A model generated the notes under the pieces. That model was not told the origin of the DNA. It did not search any database and saw only the letters and a program-made list of their open reading frames with translations. A program made the position numbers and the translations under genes. From Toxonevra muliebris (taxonomy: Eukaryota; Arthropoda; Insecta; Diptera; Pallopteridae), in assembly GCA_963691655.1 (NCBI GenBank), contig OY829327.1:67530079-67594078 (forward strand): a stretch of 64,000 bases of DNA, read 5' to 3'. Of this stretch, positions 10,904 through 20,878 are shown piece after piece. How positions within the stretch are numbered: position 1 is the first letter of the stretch; each line of letters opens with the position of its first letter.

Positions 10904-12945
10904 TTTGTATTCGACGTATCACGTGAGTCCAGTTGGTTTTTACCTTCAAGGACAACGGACCCATTTTCAAAACTTAAAAATCTACAATCGAAATAGAAAA
11001 CCCAACGACCACAGCTGGTGGCATTTTAAAAAATTAAATGGGGGGGAAAAATTATTGAACCTTTCCTCACAAAACCCTATACTTTCCACAAAAATTTGTC
11101 CTTTATTGGCCTTTGAGAGTGATCTGTGTACATACAAACTCAATTATTATCTGCATAAAAAGTGCTTTAACCCTTTGACGCTCGAATTTGAATAACTTTG
11201 TATAGAAACATTTGCCATGTGATTATGGCTATTTAGGACTTCTACAATTGTGATTGTTTGTTCTTTATGAGAGGTTAAAAACACAACTATGCGCTGAAGA
11301 TAACAACTAGATAATTTTTTTTTTCCTAATGTTAGACTTTCATATTCTCTTATCTTTATTTGATATTTGATAACAAAAATGTCCGCTTAGATAATACAAA
11401 ACAGATTTTAAGAAATATTTTTAAATTTAAGTGTTTTACTTGCCTTATAAGTGAATGTTGCTTATACGCTTATACCGGGTATGAAAGAGTTAACTTTCTT
11501 GTAAAAACTAACCAGTGATTTATGTACCCGAAGGATATTCCACTGCTAATTTTTATATAAATGCATGAAATAATTGCAAGTTACTTTCTTTTAGAACAAG
11601 TTGAATATTTTTAGGAGCTCAAGTGTGTTTTTAAAAATAAAAAAAAATTGTTAAAATTTAGTTTACTCTTCTTATGCCATCTATATATTTATTAGTGTGA
11701 CTACAATTTTATTCTAGAAGATCCAGAAATGCTACACTATCATATCACATATCAATTTAAAGACATTGATGAGTAAGTTAGCCAACAATTATCAGATTTA
11801 AAATCGATTAAGCCAATTCCAAAATATTAGTGTCGGAAGTTTTCTAAAATTCGCTCAGTGAACAAAGCATTGCATTCATCGTTGTAAAAATCATTGCTTA
11901 AGCAGGAGTAAATAACAAATGAGAGAGAGAGAGAGAGAAGACATTAGTAACGGCATTTCTCAGAATTATCTAACAAATTATATGCATACACCAATAACAA
12001 AACAAACACCAACGAGTAGTTTGGTTTTCTTTTGATATTTGTTTTTTCATAAAGAGATTTCTTGAACAAAAAAATAGCCCCAGTTACTGGGGCCTTACCG
12101 ACTAGTTCAAATTTAATTTAAAATTTTATGTGATGGCTGATTTGAAATAATCAATATATGTAATAAAAAAAAAAATTTGAAATGAGGGTTGGTTAAAGTC
12201 AGGCTCCAGGTGAGGTTGAGGTAGTTCACTAAAAAGTGGGTAGTCCCGATTCTCCGTGCATTGAATTTAGAAAAAAAATCCTGAATTCAAAAATGAGGCA
12301 TGAAATTTGACATTTTTAAAAGAATTTAAGTTGCAGGACTGTAGATTGAAAACAGGGAATCATTATAAATGAAAAAGATGTAGAGAAGAACTAAGTGCCG
12401 CATCACCCAGTGTTGTGTCCCAATGGTTGTCATCTTCAAGCAATTGCAGTTCTCGGCAAGCGTCTGGATTGGTTTTGCATAATTAACTATTAACTGTTCT
12501 TAAATATTCATATGACGTCGGTCCACGTACATTTATTAATAGCAATAATAATAAATAAAAGCACTCACGTTGTTTTGGATGAAATGTATTTGCTGCAAAT
12601 ATTCCTTCATAATCAGTAACAGCTAGCATAAACTGACTGTTAACTCAGTTGATGCTAACGGGGTCATCAGTTTAACAGTTAGATAGAAACCACAAAATTG
12701 TTTAATAAAAAGGAATAAGTTTTAAGTGTATTTTTTTGTGGAACAATTTTATTATTATCCAGTTGAATTATAGATACAATATTTCAGGAGACTCTATATT
12801 CATATCAAAGAACATTCTTGAAAGTATATCTAACCCAAAAATTATTTAAAAATTTAAACCAATTTGATATTTATTACAAATATAGCATTTGTAACAGCGC
12901 CACCTAATGGATTTTAAGATAGCGAAGCAGGGTCTTAAGATATTT
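10904..12945. other. non-genic AT-rich DNA with small hairpins and a GA repeat
   Basis: It contains a (GA)n tract at 11921-11939, a GC-rich hairpin at 12077-12095 (GCCCCAG/CTGGGGC) and a 34-bp palindrome at 12624-12657 (TAGCATAAACTGA pairing with TCAGTTGATGCTA). The open frame at 10899-11195 carries no domain. Confidence 0.55.
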
Positions 12946-12949
12946 CATA

Positions 12950-13400
12950 AAGTAGTAGAAAAAAGTCTATTCCTTTTTCTATTATTATTATTACTAGTAG
13001 AAAATAGCAGTAAAAAGTAGAAGAAAATAGTAGTAGAAAAGATAGTAGGAAAAAGAATAGAAAATAATATTAAAAATTGTTGTAAAAAACTAGTAGAAAT
13101 AGAATAGTTAAACGTAGTTGTACAAAAATAGTAAAAATGTAGTAGAAAGAGTGGTAGAAATAATAATTAAAAATAGTAGTAGAAAATAGTAGAAAGAAGT
13201 GGTCCAAATTAAAAAAAATGTAAAAAAATTTATTAAAAAAATAGTAGAAAAAAAGTAGTAAAATAGTAGTAGAAAATATTGGTTGAAATAGTAGTAGAAA
13301 GTAAGAAAAAATTGCAGAAAAAAAGGCTAAAATTAATAAAAAATAGTAGTAGAAATAGTAGTAAAATTAGTAGAAGAAAATTAAAAATCAAAATTAATCA
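12950..13400. repeat. low-complexity TAGTAGAAA-type array
   Basis: About 450 bp made of degenerate units such as AATAGTAGTAGAAA. The pattern is strongly purine-rich on the + strand with regularly spaced TAG trinucleotides. The unit length drifts, as in an old simple-repeat expansion. Confidence 0.75.
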
Positions 13401-13439
13401 ACAAACTGAAAGAATCTAAATTTTAGTAGCGTACCATAA

Positions 13440-13800
13440 ATAGCTCCTATGATATATCATAATGGAAATTCAGGTTATATGGAAGGTGCCACACCCCTTT
13501 GTCAATCCCACCCATATTTTTGTTGTAGCATGGCATTGTCAATTCTCGTTATTGTACCAAATTTCTGTACTGTGCTATAAATGGTTCTTGAGATATACCC
13601 AAAAAACTATTAGGATTATATGGGAGCTGCCACGCCCACTTAACTAAAAGCCATTATGAATAGCTATGATCCATCTTCCCACCTAAGAAAATATATTCTG
13701 GAAATATGACTTCAATTCGGTCCAGTCGTTCAGAAGTTACACGATGTCATACACACAAAACTCTACGATTATATATGTATATAAAGATAAAGATATGCTA
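13440..13800. repeat. dispersed repeat E ('GCCACGCCCAC' repeat), copy 1
   Basis: It holds two tandem units marked by GGTGCCACACCC (about 13486) and GCTGCCACGCCCACTT (about 13626), with TAGCATGGCATTGT between. It ends in a GTTCAGAAGTTAC...ATACACACAAA stretch and a TATATA run. The same order occurs at 49960-50585. I know of comparable dispersed sequences in fly genomes but cannot place this in a TE class. Confidence 0.65.
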
Positions 13801-15982
13801 AGGAAATCTGGTAATCAAATGCCAAATCGAAGAAAGTTATCGAATGAGTTAATATGAAAAAATTGAATCCGCCAAAGGGCGGGCTGTTCCGCTAGAGGGT
13901 TAAGATCTTATTGATGATTGAGTTGTAAATGCTTCCGTTTTTTCTACAAATATTACAAACAAACAATTGCTTTTTTATTCTTCAACTTCAGAGATAAAAA
14001 TCTACAAGAAAGAAGACAACAGAAAAAACTCGAGTTTCAACATAAAGAAAAACACTTTTAAGACACACATACACATATCATCACAAAAGAATATAGTAAA
14101 GCCATTTAGCACTTTTTGCTGAATGCTTGAGTACGCATTCATACACAAACCGTATGTAGAAAGAAAAATAGTAGTAGGTAAGTAGTAGCATACAATAGTA
14201 GTGTGTAGTATGTAGTACAAATGGGAAAGTATATGAATGGCTTTCATTTGTTGACAAACAATGGTAATACTTGCGGTTTAAAGCAAGAAACAACAAACTC
14301 GCAATAAAAAAGTAAGGAAGAGTAAGCGACAACGTTGAAAAGTATGCAATCAAAAGGATACACAATAAATCTTGCGCGCGAATGAAGAAAAGCAGCAGGC
14401 TGTTGCTGTTGAATAGCGATGGACTAGTACTGGAATATAGCCCATAAAAGTGAAGTAAATGCGAGTAATGCCTTCTGGGTGGGTTGTTGCTCGCTGAATC
14501 GCTGGAACAATGTCGCAGCATGGCGTGCGGGAAGTAAAACAAGTTTTAGTGAAGATTTCTAAAGCATCATTTTAAAAGCAGTGGTTGTTGTAAGAAAGCA
14601 AAAAAAAAAAAGAAGTAGTGAGTACGGAAAATGCTTTATGAGCGTACTACTTCCTGTTTGTTGAGTGTTTTTTCTCTGATTTTTTCTAGTTTTAATTTTT
14701 TTTGCTATATTTATGTAGTTAGATACGTGTATGAGGTGTAGTCGTAATATCATTCAACTAAATGGAGTATGAATGCCACATGGATTACGAATGAAGCATT
14801 TAAAGAAAGAAAAAGTAGTGGTGTTTGTTTTTGTTTTTTTTGCTTTAGAAAATGAAAAGTTTCCAGTTGCACTTGCCAACAATTTGAGCTGAGTTGAAAC
14901 TGAATAAAAAACACACCAATGAGTTGAAATTTAATTCTATTTCTTTGGCTATTCACGCGACTCAGTATTCTCGTAGATACTTTTTCTGCTAGCTACAGTT
15001 TCACACCATTGTATTTCATTTTATAAATAAATTATACTAACGGAAACTTAAACTTTTGCTATTATTTATTAAAAGCATCATTTTTTTGGGGTGATGCTTG
15101 ATGGTTTTCTTAGATCTACTTATACTTACATATTTATATTTGCAGTCTCCGTCAGCTTCATAAACTCAAATTCTTTACCCTGGTGCTCGTGTTCTGCTGC
15201 TGCTGGCTTCCGTTTTATAATAATGTTTTATTATTTTTGTTGCCAAAACTGACCTAAATTGCAATTTGTAACACTGCCTTGTTTGTTTACCGAGAGTCTG
15301 TGAAAACTATTTTGTTTTCATTTTCGTTTTTTGTTTTTGATGAATTTTTTTTTGCTTTCATTTGTTTTTTCGCTATGAAAAAGTTTCATTTTCAATACAG
15401 CTAAAAGTTGCATCCTTGTGCTGGTTTATGCTATTTCCAAAATGTTTATATATAAAGATATATGTACTATATGTGTATGTTTGCTTTTACTATTTGAGCT
15501 TAAAGCACTTTTGGCTGAGATTTAAGGGTTTCATTGGCAAATTGGACAGATTGAGGTAAAGTGATATAAATGAAGCCGATGTGAAAAATAAAACTATTTT
15601 GTTTTATAAATTCATACATACATACATTCGACCGTAGTACATAAAAAAGTAGTTAAGTGGAAAATTCGAGAAGATCTTAAAATTTTAGTCCTTAGCTCAG
15701 AAAATAACATAAATAAAAGATTGTGAAAGAGAAACAAAGGATTAAGCAAAAAATATTAATCCTGTATAAAGCTTTTAAGTATCCTGTTAAAAATGTATGT
15801 ATCCAGAAATATCTTCAGGCTAAAATATTTACAACACATACTTAAATAATATGCACTTAAGAAAGAAGAATAAGCTTTACCGGCAAGTTCAGTTCGATAT
15901 TCATCTTTGGTTTTAACCGGTAAGTCTACTTGATACATTTCTGCAAAGATCTTTAATGACTTAGTGTTAGTCTTGGAGACAC
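13801..15982. other. non-genic AT-rich DNA
   Basis: The longest open frame (14081-14542, minus, 153 residues) is a hydrophobic, Tyr/Leu/Ser-rich translation of purine-rich DNA with no start context or domain, so I do not call it a gene. A small hairpin CCGCC/GGCGG lies near 13870. Confidence 0.55.
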
Positions 15983-15985
15983 AAT

Positions 15986-16411
15986 GGCTGCATTCACGAA
16001 ACTCATCAATTCTTAAACAGTTGTAAAATTCTATTGTGAATGGCAACATTTCTAGTGAGCAAGCGCCATTTTTGGTAGCGAAAAATTTTTATGATACTTT
16101 TCATCGGAGGATTTGTGTACAGCGGCTTATGTTTATCTATTTCTTCTATAATAATATAATTTTTGTTTTGTTATGGCTGTCATAATTGACAAAACATATT
16201 CATATTAACGCCATTGTCAAATATACTTTGCAAAAACATTAAATTATTTATATTCATTATTTAAGTTTTTGGTTTGGTTAAAGGCGAAAAATAGTAAAAA
16301 ACTATTCACAATAGAATAGTTAACGCTAAAAAGTAGCAGCATGCATGTTCACAACACGAAAATTGATGAGCTGCAACTGTTTAGCAATTGATGAGTGTTG
16401 TGAATGCAGCC
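15986..16411. mobile_element. 426-bp MITE with nested inverted repeats
   Basis: The 12-bp termini GGCTGCATTCAC and GTGAATGCAGCC are exact complements, flanked on both sides by AAT (15983-15985 and 16412-16414), a probable 3-bp target duplication. Similarity between the arms continues for about 38 bp (ACTCATCAATT, TAAACAGTTG). A second inner pair, ATTCTATTGTGAAT at 16028-16041 and its exact complement at 16304-16317, is nested within. There is no transposase. A 3-bp duplication would fit PIF/Harbinger, although that superfamily normally prefers TWA, so the class is tentative. Confidence 0.8.
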
Positions 16412-16414
16412 AAT

Positions 16415-16785
16415 GATACCATTATCTTAATTTAGTGTACGTTTGGATTTCATTCAAATTCGAAATAATACTCAGGGTAAAGTGGTGTGCCTTTGACACT
16501 TAATTTTCAAAGGTCTGTAATTCCAAAAATTATTGATAGATTTAAAAAAAAGTTACTGTTTTCAAAACCTTGATTTTTTATTATTATATTTTATTTATTA
16601 TCAAAATGTACAAGTTTTATGGTAAAAAGAAATATATTTACAAATTATGAGATATAATCTTAAAGCTAGATATTGCAACAAATAAGGATAAAACTTAATT
16701 AAACATTTACATGCTAACAAATCTACTGGGCTTATAGGAAAGTATAGCAAAAACCTATTTAATTTACTGATAAATAGACTAAAAA
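16415..16785. other. non-genic AT-rich DNA
   Basis: Nothing supportable. The minus-strand LINE fragment may begin to be recognisable from about 16790. Confidence 0.4.
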
Positions 16786-16789
16786 GATA

Positions 16790-17450
16790 AAGATTATGGC
16801 AAACTTCTTAAGTGAACAAAATTTGACCTCCTGCATCTTTCATTTAAAGACAGTGTCATATCTTGAATTATTTCATTAATCATCTTTTGTTCGGAGAGTA
16901 AACCCAATTTAGTTATGGAAAATATTGTTGGTATATTAAAAATGGTCTTTAAATTCTTATTTTAAATGACCTGAAGTCGTTTGATATGCGTTTTTGCACA
17001 GTCCTTCCAGACAGGACAAGCATTTGTTAAAATGGGTCTTATACACATTTTGTATAATAATAACTTGTTTCTGATATTAAGCTTTGAATTTCTATTTAAA
17101 AGCGCGAACAAAGACTTACCGAACCTGATAGCTTTAATGGCAGGATTATCAAGATGCTGTTTAAAAGAAAGTTTTTCATCAATGGTCACATCCAAATATT
17201 TTATAAACTTTGAAAACTGAATTTGTTGACCTTGCACGACTATTCTTCTAGGAGATTTATTGAAGGGAAATAATATGGCTTGGGATTTTTCTTCATTAAC
17301 TTTGATATTCCATTTGGTAAAAAACTTGGTAGCTACTAGGAGAGCTCTTTGTAGTTGCTTTACAATAGCGTTAGATACTTTACCAGTTGTTATAAAAGCA
17401 CTGCCATCAGCGTAAAACGCAACATTAGTACCAGCTTGGCCGTTATGAGA
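16790..17450 (-). pseudogene. Jockey-type LINE reverse transcriptase fragment
   Basis: The minus strand encodes the end of an RT domain. Near 17400 is a VAFYADGSAF strand corresponding to the catalytic ADD motif, with the second Asp replaced by Gly. The 91-residue frame at 16962-17237 follows with YLDVTIDEKLSFKQHL, LLNRNSKLNIRNKLLLYK and IRPILTNACPVW, the palm/thumb signature of Jockey-clade LINEs. The frame then decays towards 16790. EN, the fingers and any poly(A) tail are not seen, and the catalytic Asp is mutated, so this is a dead fragment. It lies about 0.9 kb from the LTR retrotransposon on the opposite strand and appears unrelated to it. Confidence 0.8.
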
Positions 17451-18321
17451 CTAAAGTTGCAATTTGCAACCTTTTTTACTGGTTGGAGACTTTGACACGA
17501 CCTTTCGAAAATACCCAAAATTTAAGACTTTTTTTGGGAAATCCTTGCAAATATTTGAAAGTTCACATGAAATTATATGAAAAATCCATTGCCGCCTTTA
17601 CCTTGAAATTTCGCAACACTAATTACATTCATACTTTTTAGTTACAACATTGTCGTTTTATAAGATTTTTTACAAATTTATTGATATTTTAAAATTTGCC
17701 ACGCTGACTTACGAAAGATTGTTTGGTTAATTAAAAGTTCACAAATGATAGATACGGAAAAATGCAAGGTTCTGCATACAAATTTTTTTAAATCTGCTAG
17801 CAGACTCGAGAAAATGCGATTTTGTAGATGTTTTTCCAAAATAGAACGGGAATTGTAATCGGAAGAGCTGAAATATTTTTGGAATCATCTTAAAATAAAC
17901 CGAAGTAAATTTTTGGAGGTGTACAATAACTTTTTTTTCGTGAAGCACCTTAATGTATTAATTATTTGGGATAATTGATTTTTTTTTTACTTTCAATGCA
18001 TTTTTTGTATATGCAGACTTCTGTGAAATGAAATAAATTTTCCTCACAACTGATTAGTTTGAAATAATTGAAATAAGTGTTGCATACCATTAGAAAGGAG
18101 AAATAATTCTCGTTCGTTTCGAAAAAAGGACGTAATTTTAAAAAAAGTTATTTGTAAAACAAAATCGATCCGAATTACCCTCATTTACTTTATACTAGTT
18201 ACTTCTATTCTTTAGTGGGCTGTACTGTTAAGTGAAAGGGTTTGGGTTTGAATACCCTCAAAGGCATCATACTTTTAGCCAGTGAAGGATTATTTCTGTG
18301 AGCACTACCGGTAGAATCTAT
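17451..18321. other. non-genic DNA, left flank of the LTR retrotransposon
   Basis: No coding or RNA signal. It ends with the ACTG target site used by the LTR element. Confidence 0.5.
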
Positions 18322-18325
18322 ACTG
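18322..18325. repeat. target-site duplication ACTG, left
   Basis: ACTG immediately precedes the 5' LTR and recurs at 24989-24992 right after the 3' LTR. A 4-bp duplication is usual for the 412/mdg1 group of Ty3/gypsy elements. Confidence 0.9.
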
Positions 18326-18517
18326 TGTAATGCATTCCTGTCATTAGTAGTCGATACTCTGAATACCCTATATATATATAATCTATTACTATTACTTATC
18401 AATCTATTTCTACTCTCTTGTTTACCTTGCTTAATTAACATAATATACTGGGGGCTAGTTTGCTCTGAACATTGAAATGGTGCGTCTCTTTTAATGATAC
18501 GCAACGGACCTTTTATA
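18326..18517 (+). repeat. 5' LTR
   Basis: 192 bp, starting TGTAATGCAT and ending CCTTTTATA, so it ends in TA rather than the canonical CA. It contains a TATATATATAATC stretch that could serve as a TATA-like promoter. It differs from the 3' LTR by T/C at 18336 and C/T near 18487. Confidence 0.95.
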
Positions 18518-18532
18518 TGGCGGCCGTGACAG
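18518..18532 (+). other. primer-binding site, tRNA-Arg type
   Basis: TGGCGGCCGTGACAG directly abuts the 5' LTR. It complements the 3' end of insect tRNA-Arg(UCG), CCA included, with one mismatch as I recall that tRNA. Priming by tRNA-Arg is known for 412 and mdg1. Confidence 0.8.
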
Positions 18533-19486
18533 CGAGACAGATAAACGGGGAAAATTTCACAAAACTATAAAACTAAAACATTTAAAAACAGCAGTGCTAA
18601 TCTGCACAAAAATTGCAAAACTAAAACATTTAAAAACAGCAGTGCTAACCCAAGAACAAAAAAAAATTAATAAATAAATTGATGCAAATATTATTAAAGA
18701 AAGAAATAAAATTAAAGACATTGCATATATGTATATAACACAAAAAAAAAGGAAAAAAAAAAAAAAACAATACAATTAGTCAAGAATATTAATAAAAACC
18801 TATAATTAAAACATTTATGCATATATACAAAACAAAGAAATAAAAAACCCTAAAAGAAAAAAAATTTGAAAAAAATACAAAAAAAAATTTGTACAACAAT
18901 AAACATAAAATTATTAAATATATTAAATATAAAAAGTACAGTTCAATAGACTATAACAGTTACCACAAACCAACAAAATCTAAAGAAAATAACAACTGTT
19001 CCTAAGTAACTGTGGGGCACTGAAAAAGCCAATAACCTTCGGAAATAAACGCATAACCAACAACAGCAAAAAGCATATCAAATGATAGTACAAATTGCAA
19101 CAACGAACAGCAAAGCTAAGAGAATCATCCGAGAAACAGCGACAGTAGAAACTTAGCAACAGTGAAATCTTTGAAATATGGGGGAAAATATTCTAACAAC
19201 ACACCACCTAAAGTATTTTGCTAATAAAATCCCACTGTGGTGAAACAAAATTGTAAACCAACCTACAATATTCTATAAATTAAATATGGATATCTAAGGA
19301 TCAAAATATGAAATAACAGCATTTATATAAAAAAAAAACAATGCTTTTGTAAAATATATAATGCTATAAATATATATAATTAAAAGTTAAGTTTTATTAT
19401 ATATGTAAAGAAAAAAAGGAAAGGAAATAAGGGGAAAATATTTAATGATCTACTGTTGCCAGGTTTAGCAAAGGAAATTAATTTAG
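18533..19486 (+). other. untranslated leader of the LTR retrotransposon
   Basis: Very A-rich, without long frames. A 32-bp direct repeat (18569-18600 and 18617-18648, 48-bp period, ending in CAGCAGTGCTAA) lies shortly after the primer site. Packaging or translation signals may be here, but none can be identified by eye. Confidence 0.6.
18569..18648 (+). repeat. 32-bp direct repeat in the leader
   Basis: Two identical 32-bp copies 48 bp apart with a 16-bp spacer (TCTGCACAAAAATTGC). Their identity suggests a recent local duplication. Confidence 0.85.
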
Positions 19487-20839
19487 ATGTCAAAATTTGA
19501 TCAAGAAAAATTTAACGACTTGATCAACAAATTTTACACAATAAAAAAACGTGTGTTACAAAATCGCCCACTTTCAACAAACGTAACAAAAATAAATGAA
19601 TATGTGGAATTACTTATTGATAACTATAATGCTATTTTGTCATACACTGCGTTGCATACCGAAGAGCTATCAAGTACTATAGAAGCAAATATATGCGATA
19701 GAATAACACATTGTAGAAAGCTTTTGGTTAGATGTTTTGGCAAATTAGATTGTAAAATTAGAGTTGATATTAATAAATTCACACCAGTTGACAGAGCAAT
19801 TTTGACAGAAACTGATTCGGATGCGGAAAAATATGATTCAGAAGAAAACAAAGCAAGAAATATTAATCAAACAATTTCGTCAGGAACCGATTCGAGTTCA
19901 GGTAATAACAATTCAGGAAACAATATTGATAGAAAAGTTGGGTTGAATACAGAAATGGCAGCTACTATAGAGCAAAAGAAATCATTTATTAGCATGTGTG
20001 CTATGATAATGAGAGAAAATTATGAGGGGAATCCACTTGGATTAGAGTCATTTTTAGATAAAATTAATTTAATTCAAGAATTAACTGAAAATAACCTGAC
20101 AGCTACCTTTACATCGTTTGTTAAGTCAAAGTTAGAAGGAAAAGCACGAGAAGCTCTACCCGAAAATGTTAACTCAATTGACCAAATAAAAACTGCTTTG
20201 AGAAACAAAATAAAGCCCGATAATTCGAAAGTGGTTGCTGGGAAAATTGCAGCTTTGCAAGTTAAAAATAATAATTACGCAGAATTTTCTAAACAAGCAG
20301 AAGAGCTTGCCGATGCTCTTGAAAGAACTCTCGTCATTGAAGGCATAACAAAAGTCAAAGCTCATGAAATGGCAATCGAGCAAACAGTTAGTGTTTGTCG
20401 GTTGAATGCTAAATCAGATTTAATTAAATCAATTCTGGCTTCAACAGCATTCACCGATCCGAAAGATGTCGTAGCTAAACTAGTCGTAGAGCAAACAAAT
20501 GAATCGAAAGAAAAACAAGTCCTAGCATTTCAATCTCGTGGCAACAATTCGAACAATCTTTCGAATAGAAATAATTTCAACCGATTTAATAATAATCGTG
20601 GCAATAATTTTCATAGTGGCAATAATTACAGTCGTGGTAATGGTCACTCACGAAGTTTTTATAGCAATCGCGGCAATAATTATAACCAAAGTAGAAGTAG
20701 CTATAATCCTAATCGTGGTAACACTCGATTTAATAACAACATCAGTAGAAACTATTCAAATAATCACAATGCGAGAACCCTGATTTTAAACGCGGAAGTC
20801 CCTCAGCAGGAAATGCTGGGGGAGGCAAATCAATATTAG
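19487..20839 (+). CDS. gag: Gag of the 412/mdg1-like retrotransposon
   Basis: A 450-residue structural protein expected to form the virus-like particle around the element RNA. The ATG at 19487 is the first good start after the long leader. The N-terminal part is Asn/Lys/Glu-rich. Residues about 160-350 are helical and resemble Ty3/gypsy capsid (LESFLDKINLIQEL, KSKLEGKAREALPE). The tail, about residues 365-440, is a basic Asn/Arg/Gly/Ser-rich domain with repeated NRGNN and SRGN units. No CCHC zinc knuckle is visible, so RNA binding is probably by this RG-rich tail, as in related 412-type Gags. The TAG at 20837-20839 ends Gag. The -1 frame is open across the same end, from before 20780 to 20901, with a coding-like composition, which suggests that Pol is normally reached by -1 frameshifting. 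Confidence 0.9.
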   Translation: MSKFDQEKFNDLINKFYTIKKRVLQNRPLSTNVTKINEYVELLIDNYNAILSYTALHTEELSSTIEANICDRITHCRKLLVRCFGKLDCKIRVDINKFTPVDRAILTETDSDAEKYDSEENKARNINQTISSGTDSSSGNNNSGNNIDRKVGLNTEMAATIEQKKSFISMCAMIMRENYEGNPLGLESFLDKINLIQELTENNLTATFTSFVKSKLEGKAREALPENVNSIDQIKTALRNKIKPDNSKVVAGKIAALQVKNNNYAEFSKQAEELADALERTLVIEGITKVKAHEMAIEQTVSVCRLNAKSDLIKSILASTAFTDPKDVVAKLVVEQTNESKEKQVLAFQSRGNNSNNLSNRNNFNRFNNNRGNNFHSGNNYSRGNGHSRSFYSNRGNNYNQSRSSYNPNRGNTRFNNNISRNYSNNHNARTLILNAEVPQQEMLGEANQY

Positions 20840-20878
20840 CGATTGAAAACCAGCTCACAAAGTCTGTTTACAGTTTAA

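Noticed and set aside
14081..14542. 153-residue minus-strand open frame, one of the longest outside the transposons
   Set aside because: Composition follows the local purine-rich strand (Tyr, Leu, Ser, Phe), with no domain, no start context and no splice signals. It overlaps another random frame.
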